Of a stretch of DNA of 64,000 nt, positions 1 to 10,490 are shown piece by piece. The notes beneath the pieces are model-generated. The model did no database searches. It had not been told where the DNA came from and saw only the letters and a list, made by a program, of their open reading frames with translations. Position 1 is the first letter of the stretch. The number at the start of each line of letters is the position of its first letter. This DNA is from Streptomyces venezuelae ATCC 10712 (GTDB taxonomy: Bacteria; Actinomycetota; Actinomycetes; Streptomycetales; Streptomycetaceae): contig NZ_CP029197.1 of assembly GCF_008639165.1 (NCBI RefSeq), positions 2,542,001 to 2,606,000 on the forward strand. Direction: 5' to 3'. Both the position numbers and the translations under genes were made by a program.

Positions 1-989
1 GAGGTGTCCCCCACGACCAGACCGGGCAACAGGGCCCGCGCGTCCGGATCGAGACCGTCGGTGACCCGCCGCAGCCCGGCGCGCAGCTCCCCCGCCGTCC
101 GTTGCAGCGCGCTGGGACGGCCGACGATCCGGGGCGGCCCCCGGTCCACCTTGAGCACGGCCGCGAAGGGGTCGCCGGGCTGCGTGGGCGGCACCAGCCG
201 GGCGTCGACCTCCAGCCGGGTGGAGGGCAGCAGCCGCAGCCACGCGTCCCTCGCCGCTCCGGGCGGCACGATCAGCAGCACCGGCGCCCTGGTCCGGTGG
301 GCCGCACCGCCCGGCCGCTCGGCCCTGGTCACCTCACCGTCGAGGACGACGGACACGGGTACGGTCGCGCTGCCGCTCACACGGGGCCGGGTGAGCCGCG
401 GGTCGGAGGTCACCGTCACCTCGAGCTGCGCCCGCGCGTACTCCCGCGCCAGGGCGGGGACGGGGCCGCGGCGCAGGTCCGCCGCGTGCAGGCCCGCAGA
501 GGTCGCCCCGGCGGCCGCGCACAGCAGGACCCCGGCGCAGGCGGTCGCCCGCAGCCGTCCGCCCGGCGTGCCCCGCCGTAGCGTCCCGGCCTCCGCCCCG
601 CCCTCCGTCGGGCGCGGCTCACCCGGCCGATCCGGGCCGGCGAACCACCGGGCCGCGGCCGGCGCCCACAGGACGGCGGCTCCGACCAGAGCGACCGTCA
701 CTCCGGCCACTGACCACCACCCTGGGGCACCGAGGGCACAGGCCGCCGCCACCCAGGCAGCGACCGCGAGCGGCACCAGCCTGAGATCCGTGGGCCCCTC
801 GTCACGGAAGGGCCCGTCACCACGTCCGCCGTACAGCCCATCGCCCCGCCCGTCGTCGCGGACAGCCCCCTGAGTCCCCGGTCGCCCGGCACCAGCCGCG
901 CCCCCGGCCCCGGCTGGCGCCCCAGCCCACGCCCCGGCCGCCGGGTCGGCCGGGGGATCGACCCCCGCCGCCGCCTCGTACCGCGTCAC
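1..989 (-). CDS. comEC: ComEC/Rec2 family competence protein, N-terminal part (runs off the window)
   Basis: My translation from the GTG at 989 stays open to the window edge, about 329 residues. It shows a low-complexity N-terminus, hydrophobic stretches (LAVAAWVAAACALGAP; VTVALVGAAVLW), then the pre-channel region ending PDARALLPGLVVGDTS, typical of ComEC just before its channel domain. ComEC is the inner-membrane DNA-uptake channel; the family acts with ComEA. The GTG overlaps the comEA stop (GTGA), so the two genes are translationally coupled. Streptomyces keep comEA/comEC although natural transformation is not usual there, so the role may differ (inference). The channel and metallo-beta-lactamase-like domains lie outside the window. 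Confidence 0.85.
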   Translation of the reverse strand, partial: MTRYEAAAGVDPPADPAAGAWAGAPAGAGGAAGAGRPGTQGAVRDDGRGDGLYGGRGDGPFRDEGPTDLRLVPLAVAAWVAAACALGAPGWWSVAGVTVALVGAAVLWAPAAARWFAGPDRPGEPRPTEGGAEAGTLRRGTPGGRLRATACAGVLLCAAAGATSAGLHAADLRRGPVPALAREYARAQLEVTVTSDPRLTRPRVSGSATVPVSVVLDGEVTRAERPGGAAHRTRAPVLLIVPPGAARDAWLRLLPSTRLEVDARLVPPTQPGDPFAAVLKVDRGPPRIVGRPSALQRTAGELRAGLRRVTDGLDPDARALLPGLVVGDT

Positions 990-2014
990 GGCCGGACCAG
1001 CGGTCGGAGATCGGCGAACCTGCGCTCACCGATGCCGTTGACCTCACGCAGTTCCCCCACCGACCGGAAGCCGCCCCGCTCGGTGCGATGGTCGACGATG
1101 TGCCGGGCGAGGACCGGGCCGACCCCCGGAAGGGTGTCGAGCTGCTCCACCGTGGCCGTGTTGAGGCTCAGCGGCACCCCGGGTCCACCGCCCCCGGCCC
1201 CGCTCCCCGCGCCCGCCCCCGAGGCACCGCCGGAGCCGCCGACCGGCGCCCCCGGCAGGCCGACGAGCACCTGCTCCCCGTCGAACAGGACGCGGGCCCG
1301 GTTGAGTCCGGTGAGATCGGCGCCTGGCTTCACCCCGCCCGCCGCATGCAGGGCGTCCGCCACCCGCGAGCCCGCGGGCAGGGTGAGGACCCCGGGCCTG
1401 CGCACCTTTCCGCCGACGTCGACGATCACCTTCGGCGCGCCCGTCGCGGCGGGCCCCGGCGCCGGTCCGGTAAGCGGGCCGGTGCGCGCGGCGGGCGTGG
1501 CGGCGGGGCCTGCGGGGACGGCGGCGCGGACGAGTTCGGGGGCGCGCACCGGCTCCGGCCGCCCCGTCCAGAAGTAGCCGGCCGCGAGAACCGCGGCCAC
1601 GACCAGGACGACCGTCAGCGCGGCCAGCGCCCTCGGTTCGAGTCCGCACCGAGTCTGCAGCCACACCGGCGTCCGCTCCCGCAGCGCCACCGCCAGCCGC
1701 TCCCGCGCCCCGGGCGGCGCGGACACCCGCCCCACCGCTCCCGGCGCCCCATCCCGCGCGGTCACCTCCCCCTGCACCTCACCCGGCGAGGCCGCCGCGG
1801 TCCCAGCGGCCGCGGGGAAAAGCGCGTCCCCACGACCCCGTACAAGGGTCTCGGGAGCCGTGCCGGCCCGCCGCGCCCGGGACCGCCTCCTGGCCCGCCC
1901 GGGCGGCGCACCACGGGCTCCTGGGCGGCTTCGCCCGTCTGATCCGGGCGCCCTCCCGGGACCGCTGGACGGAGCGCCGGGGGTGGTCGATGCGATGCGT
2001 GTACGAAGAGTCAT
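986..2014 (-). CDS. comEA: ComEA family helix-hairpin-helix DNA-binding protein
   Basis: About 342 residues. The first part is Pro/Arg/Gly-rich and cytoplasmic. One membrane segment follows (ALAALTVVLVVAAVLAAGYF), then a Pro/Ala-rich linker and an SLBB-like region (IVDVGGKVRRPGVLTLPAGS). At the C-terminus are paired helix-hairpin-helix motifs (LNTATVEQLDTLPGVGPVLA and INGIGERRFADL type). In the family ComEA binds extracytoplasmic dsDNA and passes it to ComEC, encoded directly downstream with overlapping stop and start. The ATG at 2014 is chosen because the protein from MTLRTRIAS looks family-like. A GTG at 2041 is in frame and equally possible; neither has a convincing Shine-Dalgarno sequence. 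Confidence 0.85.
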   Translation of the reverse strand: MTLRTRIASTTPGAPSSGPGRAPGSDGRSRPGARGAPPGRARRRSRARRAGTAPETLVRGRGDALFPAAAGTAAASPGEVQGEVTARDGAPGAVGRVSAPPGARERLAVALRERTPVWLQTRCGLEPRALAALTVVLVVAAVLAAGYFWTGRPEPVRAPELVRAAVPAGPAATPAARTGPLTGPAPGPAATGAPKVIVDVGGKVRRPGVLTLPAGSRVADALHAAGGVKPGADLTGLNRARVLFDGEQVLVGLPGAPVGGSGGASGAGAGSGAGGGGPGVPLSLNTATVEQLDTLPGVGPVLARHIVDHRTERGGFRSVGELREVNGIGERRFADLRPLVRP

Positions 2015-2123
2015 GCGGATGACGGTAGGAATCAGCGCCACCCCGTGCGGGACTCATCCTCGTTCTGTGGACAGGGCCCCGCCTGTGGAGAACCCCGTCA
2101 CCCTCACGAGCGACCGCCGGGGC

Positions 2124-2969
2124 TCAGCGCGGTGAGACGACGACCGCGAGCAGCCCGGGTCCCGTGTGCGCGCCGATGACCGCGCCCACCTCGCTGACGT
2201 GCAGTTCCGCCATGCCCGGCAGCCGCTCCCTGAGCCGGTCCGCGAGGACGCCGGCCCGCTCGGGCGCGGAGAGGTGGTGGACGGCAATGTCGACGGCGCC
2301 GGAGCCCGCCCGCTCCACGGCGATCTCCTCAAGGCGTGCGATGGCCTTCGAGGCCGTCCGCACCTTCTCCCGCAGTTCGATCCGTCCGCCGTCGAGTTCG
2401 AGGAGCGGCTTGACCGCGAGCGCGGAGCCGAGCAGCGCCTGCGCGGCGCCGATGCGCCCGCCGCGGCGCAGATAGTCCAGGGTGTCGACGTAGAAGAACG
2501 CGGAGGTTCCCGCCGCGCGCTTCTCGGCGGCGGCGACGGCCTCGTCGAGCGAGCCGCCCGCCTCGGCGACCTGGGCCGCCGCGAGGGCGCAGAAACCCAG
2601 GGCCATGCCCATCATCCGGGTGTCCACCACCCGCACGGGAACAGGGGCGTCCTTCGCCGCGAGCACCGCCGCGTCGTAGGTCCCGGAGACCTCGGCGGAC
2701 AGATGGAGGGAGACGATGCTCCTCGCCCCGGCCTCGGCTGCCTCGCGGTAGGCCTCGGCGAAGACCTCCGGGCTGGGCCGCGAGGTGGTGACGGACCGCT
2801 TCTTCTGCAAGGCCTCGGCAAGGGCCTTGGCCGAGATCTCGGTGCCCTCCTCAAGGGCTCGGTCGCCGATGACGACGGTCAGCGGGACCGTGGTGATCGC
2901 GTGCCGCTCCCTCGTCTGGCGTGGCAGATAGGCCGTGGAATCGGTGACGATCGCGACATGCCGGGACAT
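2124..2969 (-). CDS. DegV family fatty-acid-binding protein
   Basis: 281 residues, the normal size for DegV. It begins MSRHVAIVTDSTAYLP, the classic N-terminal strand with the DSTAYLP loop, and has the second-domain signature (SLHLSAEVSGTYDAA, VVDTRMMGMALG, YVDTLDYLRRGGRIG). DegV proteins bind fatty acids; in some bacteria they are the FakB subunits that present lipid to a FakA kinase. No kinase gene is nearby, so the partner is unknown. The reading frame is open upstream, but codon use and homology begin at this ATG. The gene lies between comEA and a membrane-anchored coiled-coil protein, all on the minus strand. Confidence 0.88.
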   Translation of the reverse strand: MSRHVAIVTDSTAYLPRQTRERHAITTVPLTVVIGDRALEEGTEISAKALAEALQKKRSVTTSRPSPEVFAEAYREAAEAGARSIVSLHLSAEVSGTYDAAVLAAKDAPVPVRVVDTRMMGMALGFCALAAAQVAEAGGSLDEAVAAAEKRAAGTSAFFYVDTLDYLRRGGRIGAAQALLGSALAVKPLLELDGGRIELREKVRTASKAIARLEEIAVERAGSGAVDIAVHHLSAPERAGVLADRLRERLPGMAELHVSEVGAVIGAHTGPGLLAVVVSPR

Positions 2970-3048
2970 GAGCGGGAGGTTACCCGCCGAGACGGCCGCA
3001 CGGCAGCCCGGCCCCCCAGCGGGGCACGGCCGGGCGTCCGTCGGTCCG

Positions 3049-3795
3049 TCAGGTGGTGGTCTCCGGGCGGGCCGACTTCTCCCACGGGTACGCGGTCCGC
3101 CGCGGGTCGGGCGCGGTGATCGCGGACGGCTCGCCGCCCGTCGCGGGACCCGCGTTCCCGGGGGCGGCGGCCGGCCGGTGGTTCCCCGAGGAGGAAGGCC
3201 GGGACGTCCCAGGACCCGTACCCGTGGCTTCCGGCGTGGTCTCCGGGCCCGTCGTCCAGTGCCGCAGCGCGCCGGCTTCGACGTCGATCTGGGCACTGAG
3301 TGCCGACAGGTCGTCCTCGGCGAACTTCAGGGCCCGGTCCCGGGCGGCGCGCCGCAGCGCGTCGGCGGAGCCGGTGATCCGCTCGGTCCGCGCGGTGAGT
3401 TCGGGGAGCTGCGCGGCCACCCAGGCGCGGTCGGGCTCCCGCTCGAGGCGCTTGAGGTCCTCGTCCAGTTCGAGCCCGTGGGCGCTGAGCCGGTGGAACA
3501 GGTCGAGCGACTCCTTCAGCGAGGCGTCCTCGCCGACCCCGGCGTGCAGCGCCTCCTGCGTGGCGCGCATCGAGGTGCGCAGCGAGAGCCGCAGTCTGGC
3601 CAGCTCGCCGGTGACTCCGGCCTGGCCGAAGCTCTTGGCCCGCAGTGTGGTGTCCTCGACCGTGCGCCGTGCCTGGTCGATGGTGCGGTCGACGCCTCGC
3701 TTGGCGGCCTTGACCGCCTTCACCGTGACGAAGACCCCGAGCGCCACGAACGACAAGAAGAGCAGGGCCATGATCGTGATAATCGCGGCTTCCAT
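3049..3795 (-). CDS. Membrane-anchored coiled-coil protein of unknown function
   Basis: 248 residues from the ATG at 3795, which follows a good ribosome site (GGAGGGG). An N-terminal membrane segment (IITIMALLFLSFVALGVFVTVKAV) is followed by a long charged helical region (about residues 40-180, rich in Arg, Glu and Leu, likely coiled coil). The tail is Pro/Gly/Ser-rich and probably disordered. I do not recognise a named family; homologous proteins sit next to leuS in Streptomyces. It is separated from leuS by a strong hairpin terminator, so it is probably transcribed independently. No function can be assigned. Confidence 0.8.
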   Translation of the reverse strand: MEAAIITIMALLFLSFVALGVFVTVKAVKAAKRGVDRTIDQARRTVEDTTLRAKSFGQAGVTGELARLRLSLRTSMRATQEALHAGVGEDASLKESLDLFHRLSAHGLELDEDLKRLEREPDRAWVAAQLPELTARTERITGSADALRRAARDRALKFAEDDLSALSAQIDVEAGALRHWTTGPETTPEATGTGPGTSRPSSSGNHRPAAAPGNAGPATGGEPSAITAPDPRRTAYPWEKSARPETTT

Positions 3796-3854
3796 GTGCG
3801 CCCCTCCGGCGTCCGTCCTGTCCCCACGGATGTGGTTCCTCCACGGTAAACGGA

Positions 3855-3897
3855 ACGGGCAGGCCGGGGGTTCCATCGGAACCCCCAACCTGCCCGT
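3855..3897 (-). terminator. leuS transcription terminator
   Basis: Two nested inverted repeats: ACGGGCAGG (3855-3863) pairs with CCTGCCCGT (3889-3897), and GGGGGTTCC (3866-3874) pairs with GGAACCCCC (3878-3886). The hairpin lies just after the leuS stop on the minus strand. It has no long U-run, as is common for Streptomyces terminators. Confidence 0.75.
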
Positions 3898-3930
3898 AGG
3901 GGAAACCCCTATGCCGGGGTGACCGGGCCG

Positions 3931-6816
<2,886 letters not shown>

Positions 6817-6872
6817 GGTCCTTGAAGCTCCATCGATCGTCTCTGCCCACTGCCACGGACTGCCGTGAAATG

Positions 6873-6896
6873 AAAAATCCCCTCGCACAGGAGGGG
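6873..6896 (-). terminator. Intrinsic terminator in the leuS leader (attenuator)
   Basis: On the minus strand CCCCTC, a 6-base loop, and GAGGGG are followed by ATTTTTCATTT. A stem plus a run of T is rare in Streptomyces and is what a transcription attenuator requires. It lies 56 bp before the leuS start and 45 bp after the leader-peptide stop. Confidence 0.8.
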
Positions 6897-6910
6897 ACGC
6901 CGCGCCGACT

Positions 6911-6935
6911 CCGGCGGATGTCTGTCGTCCGCCGG
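6911..6935 (-). promoter_or_regulatory. Leader hairpin upstream of the leuS attenuator
   Basis: A perfect 8-bp inverted repeat, CCGGCGGA (6911-6918) and TCCGCCGG (6928-6935), begins six bases after the leader-peptide stop. In attenuators this position is occupied by the pause or competing stem. A second possible pairing links the end of the leader ORF (6945-6951) with a segment just before the terminator (6899-6905). Which fold is the antiterminator is not certain. Confidence 0.55.
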
Positions 6936-6941
6936 GACTGA

Positions 6942-6980
6942 TCAGCGCGGCTCGGTAAGCAGAAGGCGTACGGCACGCAT
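6942..6980 (-). CDS. leuS leader peptide, 12 residues with three consecutive leucines
   Basis: The ORF reads [12 protein letters not shown] and stops at TGA. The Leu codons are CTT CTG CTT in tandem; CTT is a rare codon in this GC-rich genome, which would sharpen the response to leucyl-tRNA shortage. There is no ribosome site, but a -10 box (TACCCT) lies six bases before the ATG, so the transcript is probably leaderless. Together with the downstream hairpin and U-run this is a classic ribosome-mediated attenuator for leuS. The peptide itself needs no function. Confidence 0.75.
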   Translation of the reverse strand: MRAVRLLLTEPR

Positions 6981-6986
6981 GGCGTC

Positions 6987-7013
6987 AGGGTACCGCAGGG
7001 CACGGCGTGCCAA
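6987..7013 (-). promoter_or_regulatory. Probable promoter of the leuS leader
   Basis: The -35-like TTGGCA is at 7008-7013 and the -10-like TACCCT at 6987-6992, with a 15-bp spacer (shorter than the ideal 17-18). Six bases separate the -10 from the leader-peptide ATG, which would make the A of ATG the first transcribed base. Confidence 0.5.
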
Positions 7014-7026
7014 GAAGCCGTATACG

Positions 7027-7063
7027 AAGAAGCGGGCCACCCGATCCGGGTGACCCGCTTCTT
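7027..7063 (-). terminator. Terminator after tRNA-Ala
   Basis: AAGAAGCGGG (7027-7036) pairs with CCCGCTTCTT (7054-7063), and CACCCG (7038-7043) pairs with CGGGTG (7047-7052). The hairpin lies directly downstream of the tRNA on the minus strand. Confidence 0.7.
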
Positions 7064-7068
7064 TTCTG

Positions 7069-7141
7069 TGGAGCTAAGGAGAATTGAACTCCTGACCTCC
7101 TGCATGCCATGCAGGCGCTCTACCAACTGAGCTATAGCCCC
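7069..7141 (-). tRNA. tRNA-Ala, anticodon GGC
   Basis: 73 nt. The acceptor stem GGGGCTA pairs with TAGCTCC (one G-U), the discriminator is A, and no CCA is encoded. The D-arm contains AGCTCAGTTGGTAGAGC and the T-arm GGAGTTCAATTCTCC. The anticodon stem CCTGC/GCAGG holds the loop ATGGCAT, giving anticodon GGC (Ala, GCC/GCT codons). The sequence is identical to the copy at 11414-11486. Confidence 0.95.
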
Positions 7142-7189
7142 TTGCTTGTTTCCGTCTCCGTTTCGGTTTCCCTCGCGGCGACAGACAGA

Positions 7190-7219
7190 ACATTAACCGG
7201 CTCCCCGGCAGATCTCCAA
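7190..7219 (-). promoter_or_regulatory. Promoter of the first tRNA-Ala gene
   Basis: The -35 TTGGAG (7214-7219) and -10 TAATGT (7190-7195) are separated by 18 bp. The predicted start is about 43 bp before the tRNA. It overlaps the upstream region of the divergent GT87 gene. Confidence 0.6.
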
Positions 7220-7251
7220 ATCGATTCTCGGAGCCCTCCTGACCTGCCGGG

Positions 7252-7257
7252 TAGGGT
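7252..7257 (+). promoter_or_regulatory. -10 box for the GT87 gene, probably leaderless
   Basis: TAGGGT lies eight bases before the GTG at 7266. No Shine-Dalgarno sequence is present, which fits a leaderless transcript. The -35 is not clear. Confidence 0.4.
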
Positions 7258-7265
7258 CGCCGACT

Positions 7266-8606
7266 GTGTCCGTCTCCGTGCTCTCCAAAACCCGCGCCCG
7301 GCCGTGGCCCCTGGTCACCGCCGCGGCGGTCTGCCTGCTCTCGTTCACGGCCTTCTGGGTGGCGCAACGCCTCGCCCACGTGAACATGCTCGACGTCATG
7401 GTCTACCGGGCCGAGGGCGAGACGGTCCGGGCCGGCGGCGACCTGTACGCGATGCGCGCCACCTCGGCGAACCTCGGCATGACGTACCCGCCCTTCGCGG
7501 CCCTGCTGTTCGTCCCGCTGACCCTGGTGGGCGTGCCGCTGATGCGGACGCTCACCACCGCGGGGAACCTGCTGCTGGTCGTGGCGCTGGTCCAGCTGTC
7601 GCTGCGGCTCGTCCGCCCGTCGCTGTCCCGTGCGGACCTGTGGCGTACGACACTGTGGGTCGCCGCGGTCGTGGTCTGGTGCGAGCCGGTCTGGACGACG
7701 CTGCGGTACGGCCAGATCAACCTGCTCATAGCCGTGGCCGTGCTCTGGGACCTCACCCGCCGCCGGGACAGCCGCTGGGCCGGTCTCGGGATCGGCCTGG
7801 CGACCGCGGTGAAGCTCACACCGGGGCTCTTCGTGGTCCTGCTGCTCGTCGCGGGTCTGCTGCTGTGGCGCCGCGACCGGACCGGGAACACCTGGCTGCG
7901 CACGGCCGCGACCGCGACCGGGGTCTTCCTGGGGACGACGCTGGCGGTGGCGCTCGCGCTGCCGGCGGACTCGAAGCGGTTCTGGACGCAGACGCTGTTC
8001 GAGACCGGCCGGGTCGGCTTCGCCGAGGAGACCGCCAACCAGTCGATCCGCGGGGTCCTGGCCCGGCTGATGCACACCGACGACCCGGGCATGTGGTGGG
8101 CGGTGACGGCGGCCGTCCTGGGCGGGGCGGCGATGGTCCTCGCGGTACGGGCGGCGGTGCGCGGCGACAAGGCGGTCGCGGTGATCGTCTGCGCGTTCAC
8201 GGCGCTGATGATCAGCCCGATCTCCTGGTCCCACCACTGGGTCTGGTGCGTGCCGCTGCTGATCCTGCTCGCGGACCGCGCCACGCGCGCGTGGCCGGCG
8301 ACGGGGGCGGTGGCGCTGGCCTTCGCCTCGTTCGCGCTGTGGTGGGTTCCGCACGACCCGGGGCGGCCCGAACTGGACCAGAACGCGGGTCAGATGGTGC
8401 TGTCCGCGATCTATCCGCTGACGGCGACGGCGCTGCTCGTGGGGTACGCGTGGACGCTGCGGCGTGGGGCGGCGGCCAAGGACCGGGCTGAGGCGCAGGA
8501 TGGGGCCGAGGCGAAGGATCAGGTCGTGGCGCCGGGTCAGGGCGAGGATCACGCCGTGGCGACGGACCGGGCGGCCGTGAAGGCTCAGGCCGTGGCGAAG
8601 GAGTAG
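7266..8606 (+). CDS. GT87 family (DUF2029) polyprenyl-phosphomannose-dependent mannosyltransferase-like membrane protein
   Basis: 446 residues with about ten membrane segments from residue 14 on. The family pattern is clear: an early acidic loop (LDVMVYRAEGETVRAGGDLY), then TYPPFAALLFVPL, RYGQINLLIAVAVLWDL and a SPISWSHHWVW segment near residue 320. GT87 enzymes such as mycobacterial PimE transfer mannose from a polyprenyl-phosphate donor to glycolipids or glycans at the outer face of the membrane. The acceptor here is unknown. The last 50 residues are a repetitive charged tail (AAKDRAEAQDGAEAKDQ). The 3' end overlaps the convergent 77-residue gene by 22 bp. Confidence 0.85.
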   Translation: MSVSVLSKTRARPWPLVTAAAVCLLSFTAFWVAQRLAHVNMLDVMVYRAEGETVRAGGDLYAMRATSANLGMTYPPFAALLFVPLTLVGVPLMRTLTTAGNLLLVVALVQLSLRLVRPSLSRADLWRTTLWVAAVVVWCEPVWTTLRYGQINLLIAVAVLWDLTRRRDSRWAGLGIGLATAVKLTPGLFVVLLLVAGLLLWRRDRTGNTWLRTAATATGVFLGTTLAVALALPADSKRFWTQTLFETGRVGFAEETANQSIRGVLARLMHTDDPGMWWAVTAAVLGGAAMVLAVRAAVRGDKAVAVIVCAFTALMISPISWSHHWVWCVPLLILLADRATRAWPATGAVALAFASFALWWVPHDPGRPELDQNAGQMVLSAIYPLTATALLVGYAWTLRRGAAAKDRAEAQDGAEAKDQVVAPGQGEDHAVATDRAAVKAQAVAKE

Positions 8607-8818
8607 AAGCGCTTGAGGGTGCAGTGCTCGTCGAGGAGCCGGCCGTAGATCGGCTCCCCTTCGAGCTCGCGGTAGGTCTCGATGGGGTCGCCTTTTATGA
8701 TCAGCGCCCGCGCGCACTCCTCGCACCAGTACTGGAACCCCGGGTTGACGGGATCCATGTCGCGCACGATGGGCGTGCCGCTGCCGCACCAGTCGCACTT
8801 CCGCCTGTGTGCACCCAT
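8585..8818 (-). CDS. Small zinc-ribbon-like protein, 77 residues
   Basis: The protein starts MGAHRRKCDWCGSGTPIVRD and has two CxxC pairs, CDWC near residue 8 and CEEC near residue 32, a zinc-ribbon-like arrangement. The rest (YRELEGEPIYGRLLDEHCTLKRFYSF) is conserved-looking but of no family I recognise. It lies three bases after the stop of a 20-residue Cys-containing ORF and is convergent with the GT87 gene. Cytoplasmic; function unknown. Confidence 0.8.
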   Translation of the reverse strand: MGAHRRKCDWCGSGTPIVRDMDPVNPGFQYWCEECARALIIKGDPIETYRELEGEPIYGRLLDEHCTLKRFYSFATA

Positions 8819-8821
8819 CAG

Positions 8822-8884
8822 TCAGCTCCAGCTGTGGCCGCAGGCCGTGCACCCATAGGACACCCCGCCGTTTTCGCCGAGCAC
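8822..8884 (-). CDS. Candidate 20-residue CxxC peptide
   Basis: From the GTG at 8884 the ORF reads MLGENGGVSYGCTACGHSWS. A purine-rich GGGAGGG lies about nine bases upstream. It contains CTAC and a nearby His, like half of a zinc ribbon. Its stop is followed after three bases by the start of the 77-residue zinc-ribbon gene, so the two could be co-translated. It may be real, or only an upstream coupling ORF. Confidence 0.4.
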   Translation of the reverse strand: MLGENGGVSYGCTACGHSWS

Positions 8885-8955
8885 TAGGGCCACCCTCCCG
8901 TCCGGATCTTCGTCCCCCTCCGGCCGTCCGATTCTGCCATGGCCCCGCAAGAGGG

Positions 8956-10389
8956 TCAGCGTGCTCGGCGCGGCAGCCCGGCCAGCGCGCCGGCGACCGC
9001 GGCGACGGCCAGGCCGAGCATGGTCGTCCGCAGCGCGTCGGCGGAGTTCTGCGCCCCGGGTGCGGTCACCGCGCCGAGGAAGAGCGTGCCGAAGGCGGCG
9101 ACCCCGATGAGCTGACCGAGCTGGGTGACGGTGGCGAGCAGTCCGCTCGCGTCGGCCGCGTCCTCGGGCCGTACGGTGGCCAGCGCGCCGGTCAGGGCGG
9201 GGCTGAAGGCCAGTGAGACGCCCGCTCCGAAGACACCGAGGGCCGGGTAGAGCCCCCAGCCGCCGGTGCCGCCGTCCGCGAGCAGCCCTCCGATGGCGAG
9301 GGCGCCCGCGGCGCCGAGGAGGAACCCGCCGGGGATCAGCGCGCGGTGCAGCCGGGCGGGCCAGCGCCGCCAGGTCAGGCCGATGGCGCCGAAGACCACG
9401 GCGGCGGGGCCGAAGGTCAGTCCGGCGCGCAGGGCGCTGTGCCCGAGCCCGCCCTGGAGGTGCAGGGTGAGGGTGAACAGGAACCCGGCGTTGACGCCCA
9501 TCGACACGGTGATCCACAGGATGGCCCGGCCCATGCCGGGGAGCCGCAGCACCCGGGGCGCGATGAGCGGCGCGCCGCCGCGCCGGGCGAGCCGGGACTC
9601 GTACGCGCCGAAGAGCGCGAGGAGGACCACGGAGCCGCCCAGCGAGAGCCAGGACCACAGCGGCCAGTCCTGTTCCTGGCCGAGGACCAGGGGGACGGTC
9701 AGCAGGGACACGGCGGCGGCGAGGAGCACGAGGCCCGGCAGGTCGAGGGCACGCGCGCGCGTGGGGCCGGTCCGGGCGTCGCGGGGCAGGATCCGCGCGC
9801 CGAGGGCGAGCAGGGCGACGCCGATCGGGACGTTGACGAGGAAGACCGGGCGCCAGCCGGTGCCGAAGAGGTCGGCGCTCACCAGGACGCCGCCGACGAC
9901 CTGTCCGGCGGCGGCTCCGGTGGCGAGGACGGCGGAGTAGGCGCTGAGGGCCTTCACCCGGTGCTCGCCGGTGAAGTTGCGCTGGATGAGGCTGAGGACC
10001 TGAGGGATCATCAGGGCGGAGCCGGCGCCCTGGACGAGCCGGAAGGCGATCAACTGGCCGGTGTCCGCGGCGAGTCCGCAGGCGAGCGACGCGGCGGTGA
10101 AGAGGGCGAGGCCGGCGAGGTACATCCGGCGGTGTCCGAGCAGGTCGCCGAGGCGGGCTCCGGTGATCAGCAACACGGCGTAGGCGATGGTGTATCCGGC
10201 GACCACGAGCTGGAGCGCGGCGCCGGAGGCGGAGAGTTCGGCGCGGATCGTGGGTGCGGCGACGTTGACGATGAAGACGTCGAGGAGCGCCATGAACTGG
10301 GCGGCGAGGACCACGCCCAGCAACAGTCCGGGGCGATTGTCGGTGCCACCGTCTTTACTGAGTGCGGGACGTGTTGTGGTCGAGGTCAT
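8956..10389 (-). CDS. MFS multidrug exporter, DHA2 (14-TM, EmrB/QacA) type
   Basis: 477 residues, the size of 14-helix drug/proton antiporters. The first helix carries LAAQFMALLDVFIVNVAAPTI (motif D1 type), followed by GARLGDLLGHRRMYLAG (motif A) and RLVQGAGSALMIPQVLSLI (motifs B/C region). It probably exports a toxic compound by proton exchange. The start MTSTTTRPALS at 10389 fits family length better than the open frame upstream. A divergent XRE/MmyB-like regulator begins 101 bp away, so local control is likely. Confidence 0.92.
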   Translation of the reverse strand: MTSTTTRPALSKDGGTDNRPGLLLGVVLAAQFMALLDVFIVNVAAPTIRAELSASGAALQLVVAGYTIAYAVLLITGARLGDLLGHRRMYLAGLALFTAASLACGLAADTGQLIAFRLVQGAGSALMIPQVLSLIQRNFTGEHRVKALSAYSAVLATGAAAGQVVGGVLVSADLFGTGWRPVFLVNVPIGVALLALGARILPRDARTGPTRARALDLPGLVLLAAAVSLLTVPLVLGQEQDWPLWSWLSLGGSVVLLALFGAYESRLARRGGAPLIAPRVLRLPGMGRAILWITVSMGVNAGFLFTLTLHLQGGLGHSALRAGLTFGPAAVVFGAIGLTWRRWPARLHRALIPGGFLLGAAGALAIGGLLADGGTGGWGLYPALGVFGAGVSLAFSPALTGALATVRPEDAADASGLLATVTQLGQLIGVAAFGTLFLGAVTAPGAQNSADALRTTMLGLAVAAVAGALAGLPRRAR

Positions 10390-10490
10390 GCGTCGAGCGT
10401 GACCTCGATCGGATACGGGTAACGAGAGCCCGCTGATGCTGGTACTGACACCACCTGGCAACGGCGGCACGGGGACTCGACCATGGGGGT

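Noticed and set aside
6817..6980. T-box riboswitch in the leuS leader
   Set aside because: No T-box sequence or specifier-loop architecture; the tandem Leu codons fit ribosome-mediated attenuation instead.
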